DNA of 64,000 nucleotides from Sphingobacterium endophyticum. Its GTDB lineage: Bacteria; Bacteroidota; Bacteroidia; Sphingobacteriales; Sphingobacteriaceae. The DNA is taken from the NCBI RefSeq assembly GCF_009733535.1, contig NZ_SMMI01000010.1, forward strand, positions 1 to 64,000. Direction: 5' to 3'. How positions within the stretch are numbered: the stretch's first letter is position 1; the number at the start of each line of letters is the position of its first letter. A model generated the notes under the pieces. That model had not been told where the DNA came from, searched no databases, and saw nothing but the letters and a program-made list of their open reading frames with translations. Positions 17,243-25,818 of the stretch are shown here, in pieces. Position numbers and translations under genes: made by a program.

Positions 17243-18892
17243 TTAATTAGAGGAGTTTAAATATTCAGTTTTTCCTGCAATGACAGTTCTTAAAGTTTTG
17301 ATATTTCTTAGCTTTTCATTTGGTGCTTTCATAATGTCATCATCAAGGATTACAAAATCGGCGTCTTTACCTTTTTCAATACTGCCTCTTTTTTTCTCCT
17401 GGAAACAGGAGTAAGCAGCCCAAATGGTCATACCTCTAAGCGCATGTTCACGGGAGATTGCATTTTCCATTTGGAATCCACCATTTGGAAAACCCTCTTT
17501 ATCGACCCGTGCTACAGCAGCATGAAAACCATAGAGTGGATTATAATGTTCCACGGGAAAATCACTGCCTAAAGCAAGCATTCCATATTCTTTTAAAAGT
17601 TTATTGTAGGCATATGCACCTTTCATTCGTTCAGGTCCAATGCGTTCTTCTGCCCAGTACATATCAGAGGTAGCATGGGTTGGTTGTACAGAAGGAATGA
17701 TTTGAAATTCTTTAAATTTATCAAAATCATTAGGTGCGATAATTTGAGCATGTTCAATTCTCCAGCGTCTTTTTTTACCGTCTTTTAAATATTTTCCATA
17801 GGTGTCTAAGATAATCCTATTTGCAGAATCACCAATGGCATGGGTATTAACTTGGAAATTACTATTTGCTAATTTTTTGATGATTTTATCGAATTCATCA
17901 GGGCTTTGAAGAAGGAACCCACTTGTAGGGGCATCATGGTAAGGATGTAATAAACAGGCGCCTCTTGAGCCTAAAGCTCCATCTGCCATCAATTTAAAGG
18001 ATCTTACAGTTAATCGATCCGACTCAAATGTTCCGGCTCTTAAATATTCCTTTATACTTTCATTGGTTGCCGCAACCATAGCATAGTCTCTGATAGCTAA
18101 AGAATCTTCGTTATAAAATATTTTGAGCGACTCGATTTGGTCTTTTGTAAGGCCGGCATCGACAATACTTGTTAATCCTACAGCAAGCAGAGAATCTTGA
18201 GCACGTCTAAGGATTTTTAGCAAGGCAGAATTTTGTTCTTTAGGAATATGATTTTTCACCAATTGCATGGCATTATCGATCAAAATACCATCAGGTATTC
18301 CTTGCTCATTTATAGAAATTACGCCCCCTTCAACAAAATAGGAACTATCCAATTGGGCTTTTGATAGGGCTTTTGAGTTTACTAGAGCGGCATGATAATC
18401 AACTCGAGTTAAGTATAAGGGTGTCTCAGGGAAATATTTGTCGAGCGAGTCTTTAGTAGGGAATTTTTGTTCTGGCCATAGGTTTTGGTCCCATCCATTT
18501 CCAACAATCCATTTTTTATCTGGATTTGCAGCAGCATAAGATTTTAAACGTTCTAATACTTCATCAAAAGATTTGGATCCGACCAAATTAACTTCATCCA
18601 TTGCCTCTGCAAGCATAAAGAAATGAGCATGGGCATCGTAGAATCCTGGATAAATAAATTTTCCGTTAACGTCTATTTTTTCCTTTGCGTCATATTTATT
18701 CAACAGGTCCTGGGAATCTCCTAATTCTACAACTACGCCATTGTTAATGGCAAACGCTTCCACAGTAGTAAAAGCTGAGTCTACGGTATATACCTTTGCG
18801 TTATATACGATTAGATCAATTTGTTTATTTGTTGTACAGCTCAGGAAAAAGCCAATAATAGATAGAAATATTAGGTTTGTTTTAAGATTCAT
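17243..18892 (-). CDS. YtcJ-like metal-dependent amidohydrolase, lipoprotein
   Basis: A 549-residue hydrolase of the Amidohydro_3 (YtcJ/NfdA-type) group. The N-terminus is a lipoprotein signal with lipobox FFLSC. The metal-binding barrel motifs are present: DAHAHF after the first strand, then NTHAIGDSANR, RIEHAQI and LALGSDFPVE. The C-terminal block AAYSCFQEKKRGSIEKGKDADFVILDDD is typical of the composite beta domain. The family includes formamide and N-substituted amide hydrolases, but the substrate cannot be deduced. A surface or periplasmic location is inferred from the lipobox. It is transcribed alone. Confidence 0.88.
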   Translation of the reverse strand: MNLKTNLIFLSIIGFFLSCTTNKQIDLIVYNAKVYTVDSAFTTVEAFAINNGVVVELGDSQDLLNKYDAKEKIDVNGKFIYPGFYDAHAHFFMLAEAMDEVNLVGSKSFDEVLERLKSYAAANPDKKWIVGNGWDQNLWPEQKFPTKDSLDKYFPETPLYLTRVDYHAALVNSKALSKAQLDSSYFVEGGVISINEQGIPDGILIDNAMQLVKNHIPKEQNSALLKILRRAQDSLLAVGLTSIVDAGLTKDQIESLKIFYNEDSLAIRDYAMVAATNESIKEYLRAGTFESDRLTVRSFKLMADGALGSRGACLLHPYHDAPTSGFLLQSPDEFDKIIKKLANSNFQVNTHAIGDSANRIILDTYGKYLKDGKKRRWRIEHAQIIAPNDFDKFKEFQIIPSVQPTHATSDMYWAEERIGPERMKGAYAYNKLLKEYGMLALGSDFPVEHYNPLYGFHAAVARVDKEGFPNGGFQMENAISREHALRGMTIWAAYSCFQEKKRGSIEKGKDADFVILDDDIMKAPNEKLRNIKTLRTVIAGKTEYLNSSN

Positions 18893-18915
18893 CGTCTTTT
18901 TTGGATGATAAAGAA

Positions 18916-18923
18916 CAAATGTA
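18916..18923 (-). promoter_or_regulatory. -7 box for the amidohydrolase gene
   Basis: On the minus strand TACATTTG matches TAnnTTTG, 23 nt before the start codon. No clear -33 box. Confidence 0.4.
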
Positions 18924-18952
18924 CTAAGAAAATGCTGAAATAGAATGTAATA

Positions 18953-18988
18953 GAAAAAGCTTCTTTTAATTTAAAAAGAAGCTTTTTC
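18953..18988 (-). terminator. Terminator after the bacilliredoxin gene
   Basis: A perfect 15-bp inverted repeat (18953-18967 with 18974-18988) and a 6-nt loop contain the A- and T-runs within the stem. It lies 29 bp after the bacilliredoxin stop and before the amidohydrolase promoter. Confidence 0.85.
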
Positions 18989-19017
18989 CTTATTCAAAAA
19001 TCAAAATACAACGATTG

Positions 19018-19428
19018 TTAGCAGTACTCGTCGAAAGCAGCAACTAAGTTATCTGCAATCATTTGAGCAGGACGGCCTTCAATCATATGTCTTTCTATCA
19101 TATGCACCAGTTTACCATCTTTAAACAATGCCATTGCCGGCGAAGAAGGAGGGTAAGGAAGCATATATTGACGAGCTTTGTCAACTGCATCTTTTTCCAT
19201 TCCTGCGAATACAGTTACCAATTTGTCTGGGTGTTTGTCATTTTTTACGGCAGCCTTAGCAGCAGGGCGAGCATTTGCAGCAGCACATCCACATACTGAG
19301 TTTACCACAACAAATACAGTACCTTCAGCTGGAATAGCTGAATCTACTTCTTCTACAGTTTTTAATTCTTGAAATCCGGCGTCCACTAATTCTTGACGCA
19401 TTGGAGCTACTAAATATTCTGGATACAT
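19018..19428 (-). CDS. Bacilliredoxin (BrxA/BrxB, YphP/YqiW family)
   Basis: A 136-residue thioredoxin-fold protein of the family that removes bacillithiol from S-bacillithiolated proteins in Bacillus. The signature CGC (C46-G47-C48) sits in NSVCGCAAANARPA. The opening MYPEYLVAPMRQEL is characteristic of the family. Another cysteine is the last residue (C136). Whether this organism makes bacillithiol cannot be seen here, but Bacteroidota that encode the pathway carry this protein, so a thiol-redox role is likely. It shares a divergent promoter region with ahcY. Confidence 0.92.
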   Translation of the reverse strand: MYPEYLVAPMRQELVDAGFQELKTVEEVDSAIPAEGTVFVVVNSVCGCAAANARPAAKAAVKNDKHPDKLVTVFAGMEKDAVDKARQYMLPYPPSSPAMALFKDGKLVHMIERHMIEGRPAQMIADNLVAAFDEYC

Positions 19429-19450
19429 ATTTTTATCTTAATGATTTATG

Positions 19451-19481
19451 CAAATATAGGTCTAAAAGACAGGACAGTCAA
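19451..19481 (-). promoter_or_regulatory. Promoter of the bacilliredoxin gene
   Basis: On the minus strand TTG (plus 19479-19481), a 20-nt spacer and TATATTTG (plus 19451-19458) match the Bacteroidota -33/-7 consensus, 22 nt before the start codon. Confidence 0.65.
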
Positions 19482-19531
19482 GGAGCTATCCTCAAGAAAA
19501 TGTCAATTTATAGTGAATATTACCACAATGT

Positions 19532-19562
19532 TTTGAATTGAGTTGGCTATCAAGTATTTTTG
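19532..19562 (+). promoter_or_regulatory. Promoter of ahcY
   Basis: TTTG, 19 nt, TATTTTTG: an exact match to the TTTG-N19-TAnnTTTG consensus, 25 nt before the chosen start at 19588. No SAM or SAH riboswitch fits in the short leader. Confidence 0.75.
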
Positions 19563-19587
19563 TGCTTCTATAACAAAAAGGAAAACT

Positions 19588-20904
19588 ATGTCATCATTAG
19601 AAACTACGTACGTACCTTTCAAAGTAAAAGATATCACTTTAGCAGAATGGGGTCGTAAAGAAATAGAATTAGCAGAAGCGGAAATGCCAGGGTTAATGTC
19701 CTTGCGTAATGAATTTGGTGCTTCAAAACCATTAAAGGGAGCACGTATTGCAGGCTGTCTTCACATGACAATTCAAACAGCGGTCTTAATAGAAACATTA
19801 GTTGAATTAGGCGCAGATGTTTCATGGTCTTCATGTAATATCTTTTCCACCCAAGATCATGCAGCTGCTGCGATTGCCGCTGCAGGAATTCCAGTTTACG
19901 CGTGGAAAGGGATGAATGAGGAAGAGTTTAACTGGTGTATAGAACAAACCTTGTTTTTTGGAGAAGACCGTCAACCATTGAATATGATTTTGGATGATGG
20001 TGGAGATTTAACCAATATGGTTTTTGACCAATTTCCAGAATTAATCAACGGAATAAAAGGACTTTCAGAGGAAACTACAACAGGAGTTCACCGTTTATAT
20101 GAGCGCATGAAAAATGGTACGCTTCATTTACCGGCAATCAATGTAAATGATTCGGTTACTAAGTCTAAGTTTGATAATAAATATGGCTGTCGCGAATCAT
20201 TAGTTGATGCAATTCGTCGTGCTACAGATTTAATGTTGGCGGGTAAAGTAGCTGTTGTTGCCGGATATGGAGATGTAGGCAAAGGATCTGCAGAATCATT
20301 ACGCTCAGCAGGTGTCCGTGTAATCGTTACTGAAATTGACCCAATTTGTGCATTACAAGCGGCAATGGAAGGATATGAAGTAAAGAAAATGTCTGATGCC
20401 ATTAAAGAAGCTAATATTGTTGTAACAACAACAGGGAATAAAGATATTATCCGACCTGAGCATTTCAAAGCAATGAAGGATAAAACGGTTGTTTGTAATA
20501 TCGGTCACTTTGACAATGAAATTGATGTTGCTTGGTTAAATGGAAACTATGGTAATAGTAAAGTTGAAATCAAACCTCAAGTGGATAAATATACGATTGA
20601 TGGAAAAGACATTATTTTATTAGCAGAAGGACGCTTAGTAAATCTAGGATGTGCAACTGGTCACCCATCATTTGTGATGTCAAATTCCTTTACAAACCAA
20701 ACTTTAGCGCAATTGGAACTGTGGACAAATACAGATCAATACAAAAAAGAGGTTTACACTCTTCCTAAACACTTAGATGAGAAGGTTGCTCGTCTGCACT
20801 TAGCGCATATCGGTGTTGAATTGGATGAATTAACTCCTGAACAAGCTGAATATATTGGTGTAACCGTGGAAGGACCTTACAAGCCTGAAGCTTATAGATA
20901 TTAG
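19588..20904 (+). CDS. ahcY: Adenosylhomocysteinase
   Basis: S-adenosylhomocysteine hydrolase, 438 residues, splitting SAH reversibly into adenosine and homocysteine and so relieving product inhibition of methyltransferases. Signature blocks include [20 protein letters not shown], the substrate-binding [14 protein letters not shown], the NAD-binding [17 protein letters not shown] and the C-terminal [22 protein letters not shown] with the cofactor-contacting Lys/Tyr. I chose ATG 19588 because an AAAAAGGA purine stretch precedes it. The promoter overlaps the alternative TTG 45 bp upstream, so that start would lie within or before the promoter. It feeds homocysteine to metE. Confidence 0.97.
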   Translation: MSSLETTYVPFKVKDITLAEWGRKEIELAEAEMPGLMSLRNEFGASKPLKGARIAGCLHMTIQTAVLIETLVELGADVSWSSCNIFSTQDHAAAAIAAAGIPVYAWKGMNEEEFNWCIEQTLFFGEDRQPLNMILDDGGDLTNMVFDQFPELINGIKGLSEETTTGVHRLYERMKNGTLHLPAINVNDSVTKSKFDNKYGCRESLVDAIRRATDLMLAGKVAVVAGYGDVGKGSAESLRSAGVRVIVTEIDPICALQAAMEGYEVKKMSDAIKEANIVVTTTGNKDIIRPEHFKAMKDKTVVCNIGHFDNEIDVAWLNGNYGNSKVEIKPQVDKYTIDGKDIILLAEGRLVNLGCATGHPSFVMSNSFTNQTLAQLELWTNTDQYKKEVYTLPKHLDEKVARLHLAHIGVELDELTPEQAEYIGVTVEGPYKPEAYRY

Positions 20905-20907
20905 GGA

Positions 20908-20942
20908 AGTATTTAGTATTGAGTAGTTAGTATTTAGATAGG
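20908..20942. repeat. Heptamer tandem repeat (AGTATTT family)
   Basis: Five units of period 7 (AGTATTT, AGTATTG, AGTAGTT, AGTATTT, AGATAGG) begin 4 bp after the ahcY stop codon. They mix the two unit types seen in the other three arrays, which ties all four into one family. Confidence 0.8.
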
Positions 20943-20990
20943 TATAGCCTGTTAAGATAGTAGCTAGGATATTTTGAATAAGCGATATTT

Positions 20991-21031
20991 AATAAAAGCC
21001 TTTACTGAAAAGTAAGGGCTTTTATTTTAAG
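20991..21031. terminator. Bidirectional terminator between ahcY and the NR kinase gene
   Basis: A 16-bp stem with a GAAA tetraloop (20991-21006 with 21011-21026, one G-T pair) is flanked by A- and T-rich runs. It can end both convergent transcripts. Confidence 0.9.
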
Positions 21032-21062
21032 TTATGGAGTTTTAAAAGTTATTTTGAATTGC

Positions 21063-21605
21063 CTAATAATTCATTAAAAATGCTTTGACCGTATTCAGAC
21101 CATTTTCTAGCCTTTGATTTTCCAAGCCAGATACTATAGTATAATTAGCCTGAACTTTATTAAGTTCATTTTTCCAAACATTCATAAAATGCTCTCTTTC
21201 GTTAGGGAAATCACGTAATGGATCATCTTCCCATGGTAAATCAATATCCATCAGGAGATATAAGTCGTATTTTCTCGTCTTAATTTCATCAGTAACTAAT
21301 TCGGGGGTATGTTCAAAGAGATGATCTGACCAAATCTTTACAGTCAATATTGTTGTATCACAGATAATCAATTGATTATTGGCTAATGGAATAATGGCTT
21401 CTTCCAATGCAATTTGACCATGAAACATATTTACTTCATCTTGCAGACTGTATTGTCTGTTTAAATTCTCGCAATAATAGCGAGCATATTCAGGGACGCA
21501 GACCGTATTGAGATTTGCGGCAAGAAACTTTGCCATTGTAGACTTTCCAGTAGATTCTGGGCCAACGACGGCAATTTTTAAAAGAGATTCCTTTAATGAT
21601 TTCAT
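21063..21605 (-). CDS. Nicotinamide riboside kinase, NadR-like kinase domain
   Basis: A 180-residue P-loop kinase matching the C-terminal ribosylnicotinamide kinase domain of NadR, without the nucleotidyltransferase and DNA-binding parts. Walker A is GPESTGKST (15-23). VPEYARYYCENLNRQYS and the DTTILTVKIWSDHLFE block are typical. It would phosphorylate nicotinamide riboside to NMN. It begins 12 bp after a pnuC-type transporter gene in the same orientation, so import and trapping of the substrate are encoded together. The pairing supports nicotinamide riboside, not thiamine, as the substrate. Confidence 0.88.
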   Translation of the reverse strand: MKSLKESLLKIAVVGPESTGKSTMAKFLAANLNTVCVPEYARYYCENLNRQYSLQDEVNMFHGQIALEEAIIPLANNQLIICDTTILTVKIWSDHLFEHTPELVTDEIKTRKYDLYLLMDIDLPWEDDPLRDFPNEREHFMNVWKNELNKVQANYTIVSGLENQRLENGLNTVKAFLMNY

Positions 21606-21617
21606 GGAAAGGCAATA

Positions 21618-22217
21618 TTACTGAAAATTTTTAAAGGTTTTGCCCCAATCTCTATAGCCATTCCATGCAATCACTGCAAAAGCAAGGTAAAGGAAGGATG
21701 TAAGAACTAAATCTTTGTGTAAATAAAGTGGAATATAACAGATATCTACAAAAACCCATAAAAGCCAGTTTTGAAGGACTTTTCGAGTCATGAGAAATTG
21801 AGCGACGAAACTTGTTGCGGTACAAAAACCATCAGCATAGGGTACGTCTGTATCCGTAAACTTATCGAGGACAAAGCCGAGTATTCCAGAAACGGCCAGA
21901 ATAATTATAATCGTCCAGAAGAATTGTCTAGTGCTTAAAGAACTGATTGGCTTTTCTTGGGAATGAGCTCTTTTGTTCCAATAATACCATCCATATACTG
22001 CTGTACCTAAGAAATATAGCTGCAATAAAGAGTCACCATATAGCTTATTTTGATAGAAAATATATAAATAGGTTAGTACTGAAACGATGCTGATTGGCCA
22101 ATTCCATATATTTTGTTTAGCGGCGAGGTATACACATAAAAACCCTGTAATAGTTGCCAACCATTCCAATGAAGAAGTCATTAAGAATTGGTTGAAAAGC
22201 TGCTGGATTATGTCCAT
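21618..22217 (-). CDS. pnuC: PnuC-family nicotinamide riboside transporter
   Basis: A 199-residue membrane protein with about seven hydrophobic segments, as in PnuC facilitators. Family motifs include EWLATITGFLCVYLAAKQNIWNWP near the start and NWLLWVFVDICYIPLYLHKDL near the end; Trp and Asn residues of the latter type line the substrate pocket in the family. It is first in a two-gene operon with the kinase. Some PnuC homologues (PnuT) carry thiamine and lie next to thiamine genes or TPP riboswitches. Neither is seen here, so nicotinamide riboside is the likelier cargo. Confidence 0.9.
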   Translation of the reverse strand: MDIIQQLFNQFLMTSSLEWLATITGFLCVYLAAKQNIWNWPISIVSVLTYLYIFYQNKLYGDSLLQLYFLGTAVYGWYYWNKRAHSQEKPISSLSTRQFFWTIIIILAVSGILGFVLDKFTDTDVPYADGFCTATSFVAQFLMTRKVLQNWLLWVFVDICYIPLYLHKDLVLTSFLYLAFAVIAWNGYRDWGKTFKNFQ

Positions 22218-22295
22218 TGTTTTAATTGAGAAACTTGTTTTAAGGATTAAAGATAAAAACTTTATAACATGTATTATTTTTCAAGAGATCCTTTG

Positions 22296-22400
22296 ATGGG
22301 AAAAAAATTAGAATTTGATGGAATAATTAGGGGAGAAGATTTCGACTGGCCTAATGGATTAGGTCAAAGAAGGGTGTTAATTGATAAAATCTTTAATTAA
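22296..22400 (+). other. Possible small ORF, 34 codons, uncertain
   Basis: In the 230-bp gap between pnuC and the YkuK-like gene, an ATG opens a 34-codon frame encoding MGKKLEFDGIIRGEDFDWP and more. It has no clear ribosome site or promoter and no recognised family. It may be chance or a remnant, and is listed only because the gap is otherwise unexplained. Confidence 0.15.
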
Positions 22401-22447
22401 TGAGATAATTAAAGACGAGATTAATTCTGCTAAGTTCTACAATGGGA

Positions 22448-22921
22448 TTATTGAACTAGCTTATTGGCACAATTTGTACTTGCAAACGATTCAGGTTTTG
22501 CTTTAAAAATAAAACCCATACCAAGAATATAGCCCATGGCTTCTTTGAGTGCGGTATTGGATTGGAAATTGGGATTAGTATTGATGTCTGCATGGACTTC
22601 TAGATCGATTTGTTGCTGATCTAATAGAGGACAAAGTTCATAGGCTGTTTCGATTGAATGCTGAACTTCCAAGAGCATTCTTTCTTTGATTGTCATGTTG
22701 TGGCTTTTCTTATCTTTTCTGATAAACATAAAACCACCACGGTGTTCTCTGAGAAAAACTACGACAGTTGCAAACTCAACGGTACCTCTTTTAACTTGAG
22801 AGTCAGTACCAATAAAGACTTTGAGTTTATTGCCAGCCTTTTTTTCTCTAATGATGGTCTCTTCAACTGCGGACCATAAAGGACGTTTTAATGTCTCTCC
22901 ATTGTATTTTTGCCATTCCAT
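22448..22921 (-). CDS. YkuK-like RNase H-fold protein
   Basis: A 157-residue protein of the YkuK (DUF458) family, which has an RNase H-like fold. VFIGTDSQVKRG carries the first acidic position and VHADINTNPNFQSN the second. EEVQ-type helix residues (LLEVQHSIETAYEL) could complete an acidic cluster. Biochemical function is not established for the family. It is a single gene upstream of pnuC in the same orientation, 230 bp away, so joint transcription is uncertain. Assignment rests on motif resemblance. Confidence 0.75.
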   Translation of the reverse strand: MEWQKYNGETLKRPLWSAVEETIIREKKAGNKLKVFIGTDSQVKRGTVEFATVVVFLREHRGGFMFIRKDKKSHNMTIKERMLLEVQHSIETAYELCPLLDQQQIDLEVHADINTNPNFQSNTALKEAMGYILGMGFIFKAKPESFASTNCANKLVQ

Positions 22922-23021
22922 AGTATGAAAATTTGTTAACTAAATTTACGGATATGTACTTCATTATCTTTGTGTTATATGTTAATTAATTGCTAATTAT
23001 TTGTTTATTAAAACTTAATGA

Positions 23022-23666
23022 TTATTCTTTATTTCCAAAGGCAAGGTCCCCTGCATCACCTAATCCAGGAACTATATAGGATTTACTGGTCAATTCATTA
23101 TCTACTGCCCCCACCCAAATATGGACATCGGGAAGAAAAGCCCTTACATGTTGCAATCCTTCTTCAGATGCGATCACCGTGGCTATATGTAATTCTTTGA
23201 TATCGTAATCACTTAGGAGATCTTTACAGCATAAGACTAAGCTTCTTCCGGTAGCAAGCATGGGATCAGCCATGATTACTATTTTGCCGTCGAGATTAGG
23301 TGTGTTCTGATATTTTTTATGAATTTCAAATTCACCACTTTTTTTGGTATGTCTAAATGCTGCGATGAAAGCACTATCAGCAGAGTCAAAATAGTTTAGA
23401 ATCCCTTGATGAAATGGTAAACCTGCACGAATTATAGTTGCTATGACCGGTTGCTTGCTTAAAAGATGTGTGTTTGCAACCCCTAGAGGCGTGTCAACAT
23501 CGGAACTTTTATATTCGAAAGTTTTGGAGATTTCATAGGCCATGATTTCTCCCAATCGTTCAAGGTTACGTCTGAAGCGCATTCTATCGGTTTGAATGTT
23601 AACATCCCTTAGTTCTGCTAAGAAATGATTTGCGATGCTGTTTTGTTTAGTTAAGATTGTGACCAT
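23022..23666 (-). CDS. upp: Uracil phosphoribosyltransferase
   Basis: A 214-residue salvage enzyme making UMP from uracil and PRPP. The PRPP-binding loop is MADPMLATGRS, and the uracil-binding C-terminus is SYIVPGLGDAGDLAFG. I chose ATG 23666: an upstream TTG at 23699 would add 11 residues not typical of the family. The N-terminal part (VNIQTDRMRFRRNLERLGEIMAYE) fits the Bacteroidota type. It is monocistronic and divergent from uvrB. Confidence 0.94.
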   Translation of the reverse strand: MVTILTKQNSIANHFLAELRDVNIQTDRMRFRRNLERLGEIMAYEISKTFEYKSSDVDTPLGVANTHLLSKQPVIATIIRAGLPFHQGILNYFDSADSAFIAAFRHTKKSGEFEIHKKYQNTPNLDGKIVIMADPMLATGRSLVLCCKDLLSDYDIKELHIATVIASEEGLQHVRAFLPDVHIWVGAVDNELTSKSYIVPGLGDAGDLAFGNKE

Positions 23667-23783
23667 GACAAAAAGTCTTGTTGAATACCAAAATAACAAT
23701 AATTTTTTGGATTATTTTGTTTGCAATCAAGATATCTAGAAAGGGAATAAAATTTGATAACTTAGGGGTACGAAAGGCATTCT

Positions 23784-25817
23784 ATGAAATTTCAATTAAC
23801 ATCAGAGTATAAACCGACGGGCGATCAGCCAGCTGCAATTGAACAATTAGTAGCGGGAGTAAATCAAGGAGAAACATATCAAACATTGTTGGGAGTAACA
23901 GGATCTGGTAAAACATTTACGGTTGCTAACCTAATCCAACAAACTCAGAAACCAACTTTGATTCTCAGTCATAATAAAACATTGGCAGCTCAATTGTATG
24001 GTGAGTTTAAGCAATTCTTTCCTAATAATGCGGTTAATTATTTTGTGTCTTATTATGATTATTATCAGCCAGAAGCGTTTATTGCACATACGAACACCTA
24101 TATTGAGAAGGATTTAGCTATTAATGAAGAGATTGAAAAATTACGTCTTGCAACCACTTCTTCATTAATGTCTGGTAGGCGCGATGTGATTGTTGTTTCG
24201 TCTGTTTCTTGTATTTATGGTATGGGAAACCCTGAAGATTTCTCAAGATCAATATTCCGATTTGGAGTAGGGACTACCATAAGTAGGAATGCTTTTTTAC
24301 ATAAGTTAGTAGAAATCCTTTATGCTAGGACCACATCTGAATTTAAGAGGGGAACATTTCGAGTAAAAGGGGACACGATTGATGTTTATCCGGCTTATCT
24401 GGATACTGCGTATCGGGTTTCATTTTTCGGAGATGAGATCGATGAGCTTAGTGAAATCGATCCGGTTTCTGGCAGGACGCTAGAAAAACATGAAAGCTTA
24501 GCATTGTTTCCTGCAAATTTATTTGTTACACCGAAAGAGAAATTCACCCAATCCATTTGGTCTATCCAAGATGAATTAGTGTCGAGGAAAACGCAATTGG
24601 AAAATGAAGGGAAGATGTTGGAAGCAAAACGCTTAGAGGAACGTGTTAATTATGATTTGGAAATGATGCGAGAATTGGGGTATTGTTCAGGGATAGAAAA
24701 TTATTCACGATTTTTTGATGGGAGGGATCCCGGAATGCGTCCATTCTGTTTGTTAGATTATTTTCCAGAGGATTATTTATTAGTGATTGATGAAAGCCAT
24801 GTTACGATTCCACAACTGAGAGCCATGTATGGTGGGGATCGGTCTAGGAAAATTTCCCTGGTAGAGCACGGATTTAGATTACCGGCAGCATTAGATAATA
24901 GACCCTTAAATTTTCCTGAGTTTGAATCGCTTACGAATCAAACTATTTATGTTTCAGCCACACCGGGAGATTACGAACTACAACAAACAGAAGGTGTAGT
25001 AGTTGAGCAAGTTATCCGTCCAACAGGATTATTGGATCCAGTAGTAGAAGTAAAACCAGCAATCAATCAGGTAGATGATTTCCTTGAAGAGGTTGATAAG
25101 ACCATCAAGGAAGGCGGACGTATCCTAGCAACAACATTGACTAAAAGGATGGCTGAGGAACTTACGAAATACATGACTAAACTGAATATTAAGGTCAGAT
25201 ATATCCATTCGGAGGTGAAAACATTGGAACGAGTTGAAATATTAAGAGGACTTCGCCTGGGGGAATTTGATGTTTTAGTTGGCGTCAATTTATTGAGAGA
25301 AGGGTTGGATTTGCCGGAGGTAACTTTAGTAGCCATTTTAGATGCAGATAAGGAAGGGTTCCTACGATCCGAGAGATCATTGATCCAAACTATTGGTCGT
25401 GCCGCTAGGAATGATAAGGGTCGTGTTATCATGTATGCAGATAAAATGACAGATAGCATGCGTGTAACGATTGAAGAAACCAATCGAAGGAGAGAGAAGC
25501 AAGTTGCATATAATTTAGAGCATGGTATTACGCCTAGAACGGTAGGAAAAACGAAGGAAGAGATTCTTGAACAAACTTCAGTTGCCGATTTTAAAGGAGA
25601 ACCTAAGGCTTATGTGGAACCAGAACCAGGAGCTTCAGTTGCAGCAGATCCTTTAATAGAATATATGAGTGATAAGGAAATGAAAAAAGCGATCGAAACT
25701 GTACGTAAGAGAATGGAAAAAGCAGCCAAAGAAATGGAATTCTTAGAAGCTGCGAAATTACGTGATGAAATGTTTGCTTTAGAGAAAGCTTATGAAGATA
25801 AATTTGGTATTAGCTAA
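23784..25817 (+). CDS. uvrB: Excinuclease ABC subunit B
   Basis: A 677-residue DNA damage recognition helicase of nucleotide excision repair. Walker A is GVTGSGKT (37-44). The damage-probing beta-hairpin region is YYDYYQPEAFI, and helicase motifs include DESHVTIPQ, SATPGDYE and RAARNDKGRVIMYAD. The C-terminal UVR domain (about 630-670, MEFLEAAKLRDEMFALE) binds UvrC. Length is normal. It converges with the alpha-galactosidase-like gene, the stop codons being one base apart, so no separate terminator is visible between them. Confidence 0.97.
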   Translation: MKFQLTSEYKPTGDQPAAIEQLVAGVNQGETYQTLLGVTGSGKTFTVANLIQQTQKPTLILSHNKTLAAQLYGEFKQFFPNNAVNYFVSYYDYYQPEAFIAHTNTYIEKDLAINEEIEKLRLATTSSLMSGRRDVIVVSSVSCIYGMGNPEDFSRSIFRFGVGTTISRNAFLHKLVEILYARTTSEFKRGTFRVKGDTIDVYPAYLDTAYRVSFFGDEIDELSEIDPVSGRTLEKHESLALFPANLFVTPKEKFTQSIWSIQDELVSRKTQLENEGKMLEAKRLEERVNYDLEMMRELGYCSGIENYSRFFDGRDPGMRPFCLLDYFPEDYLLVIDESHVTIPQLRAMYGGDRSRKISLVEHGFRLPAALDNRPLNFPEFESLTNQTIYVSATPGDYELQQTEGVVVEQVIRPTGLLDPVVEVKPAINQVDDFLEEVDKTIKEGGRILATTLTKRMAEELTKYMTKLNIKVRYIHSEVKTLERVEILRGLRLGEFDVLVGVNLLREGLDLPEVTLVAILDADKEGFLRSERSLIQTIGRAARNDKGRVIMYADKMTDSMRVTIEETNRRREKQVAYNLEHGITPRTVGKTKEEILEQTSVADFKGEPKAYVEPEPGASVAADPLIEYMSDKEMKKAIETVRKRMEKAAKEMEFLEAAKLRDEMFALEKAYEDKFGIS

Positions 25818-25818
25818 C

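Noticed and set aside
19543..19588. A TTG start for ahcY adding 15 residues
   Set aside because: The promoter spans 19532-19562, so this start would lie within it; the ATG at 19588 has a purine-rich site and gives the usual length.
21618..22217. Thiamine transporter (PnuT) instead of a nicotinamide riboside transporter
   Set aside because: The adjacent gene is a NadR-type kinase, and no TPP riboswitch or thiamine gene is nearby.
22965..22979. A TATCTTTG box on the plus strand followed by ATG, like the hisS arrangement
   Set aside because: The frame ends after five codons, no gene follows on that strand, and there is no -33 box; probably chance in AT-rich sequence.
23667..23699. A TTG start for upp adding 11 residues
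   Set aside because: The added residues do not fit the family; ATG 23666 gives a normal N-terminus.
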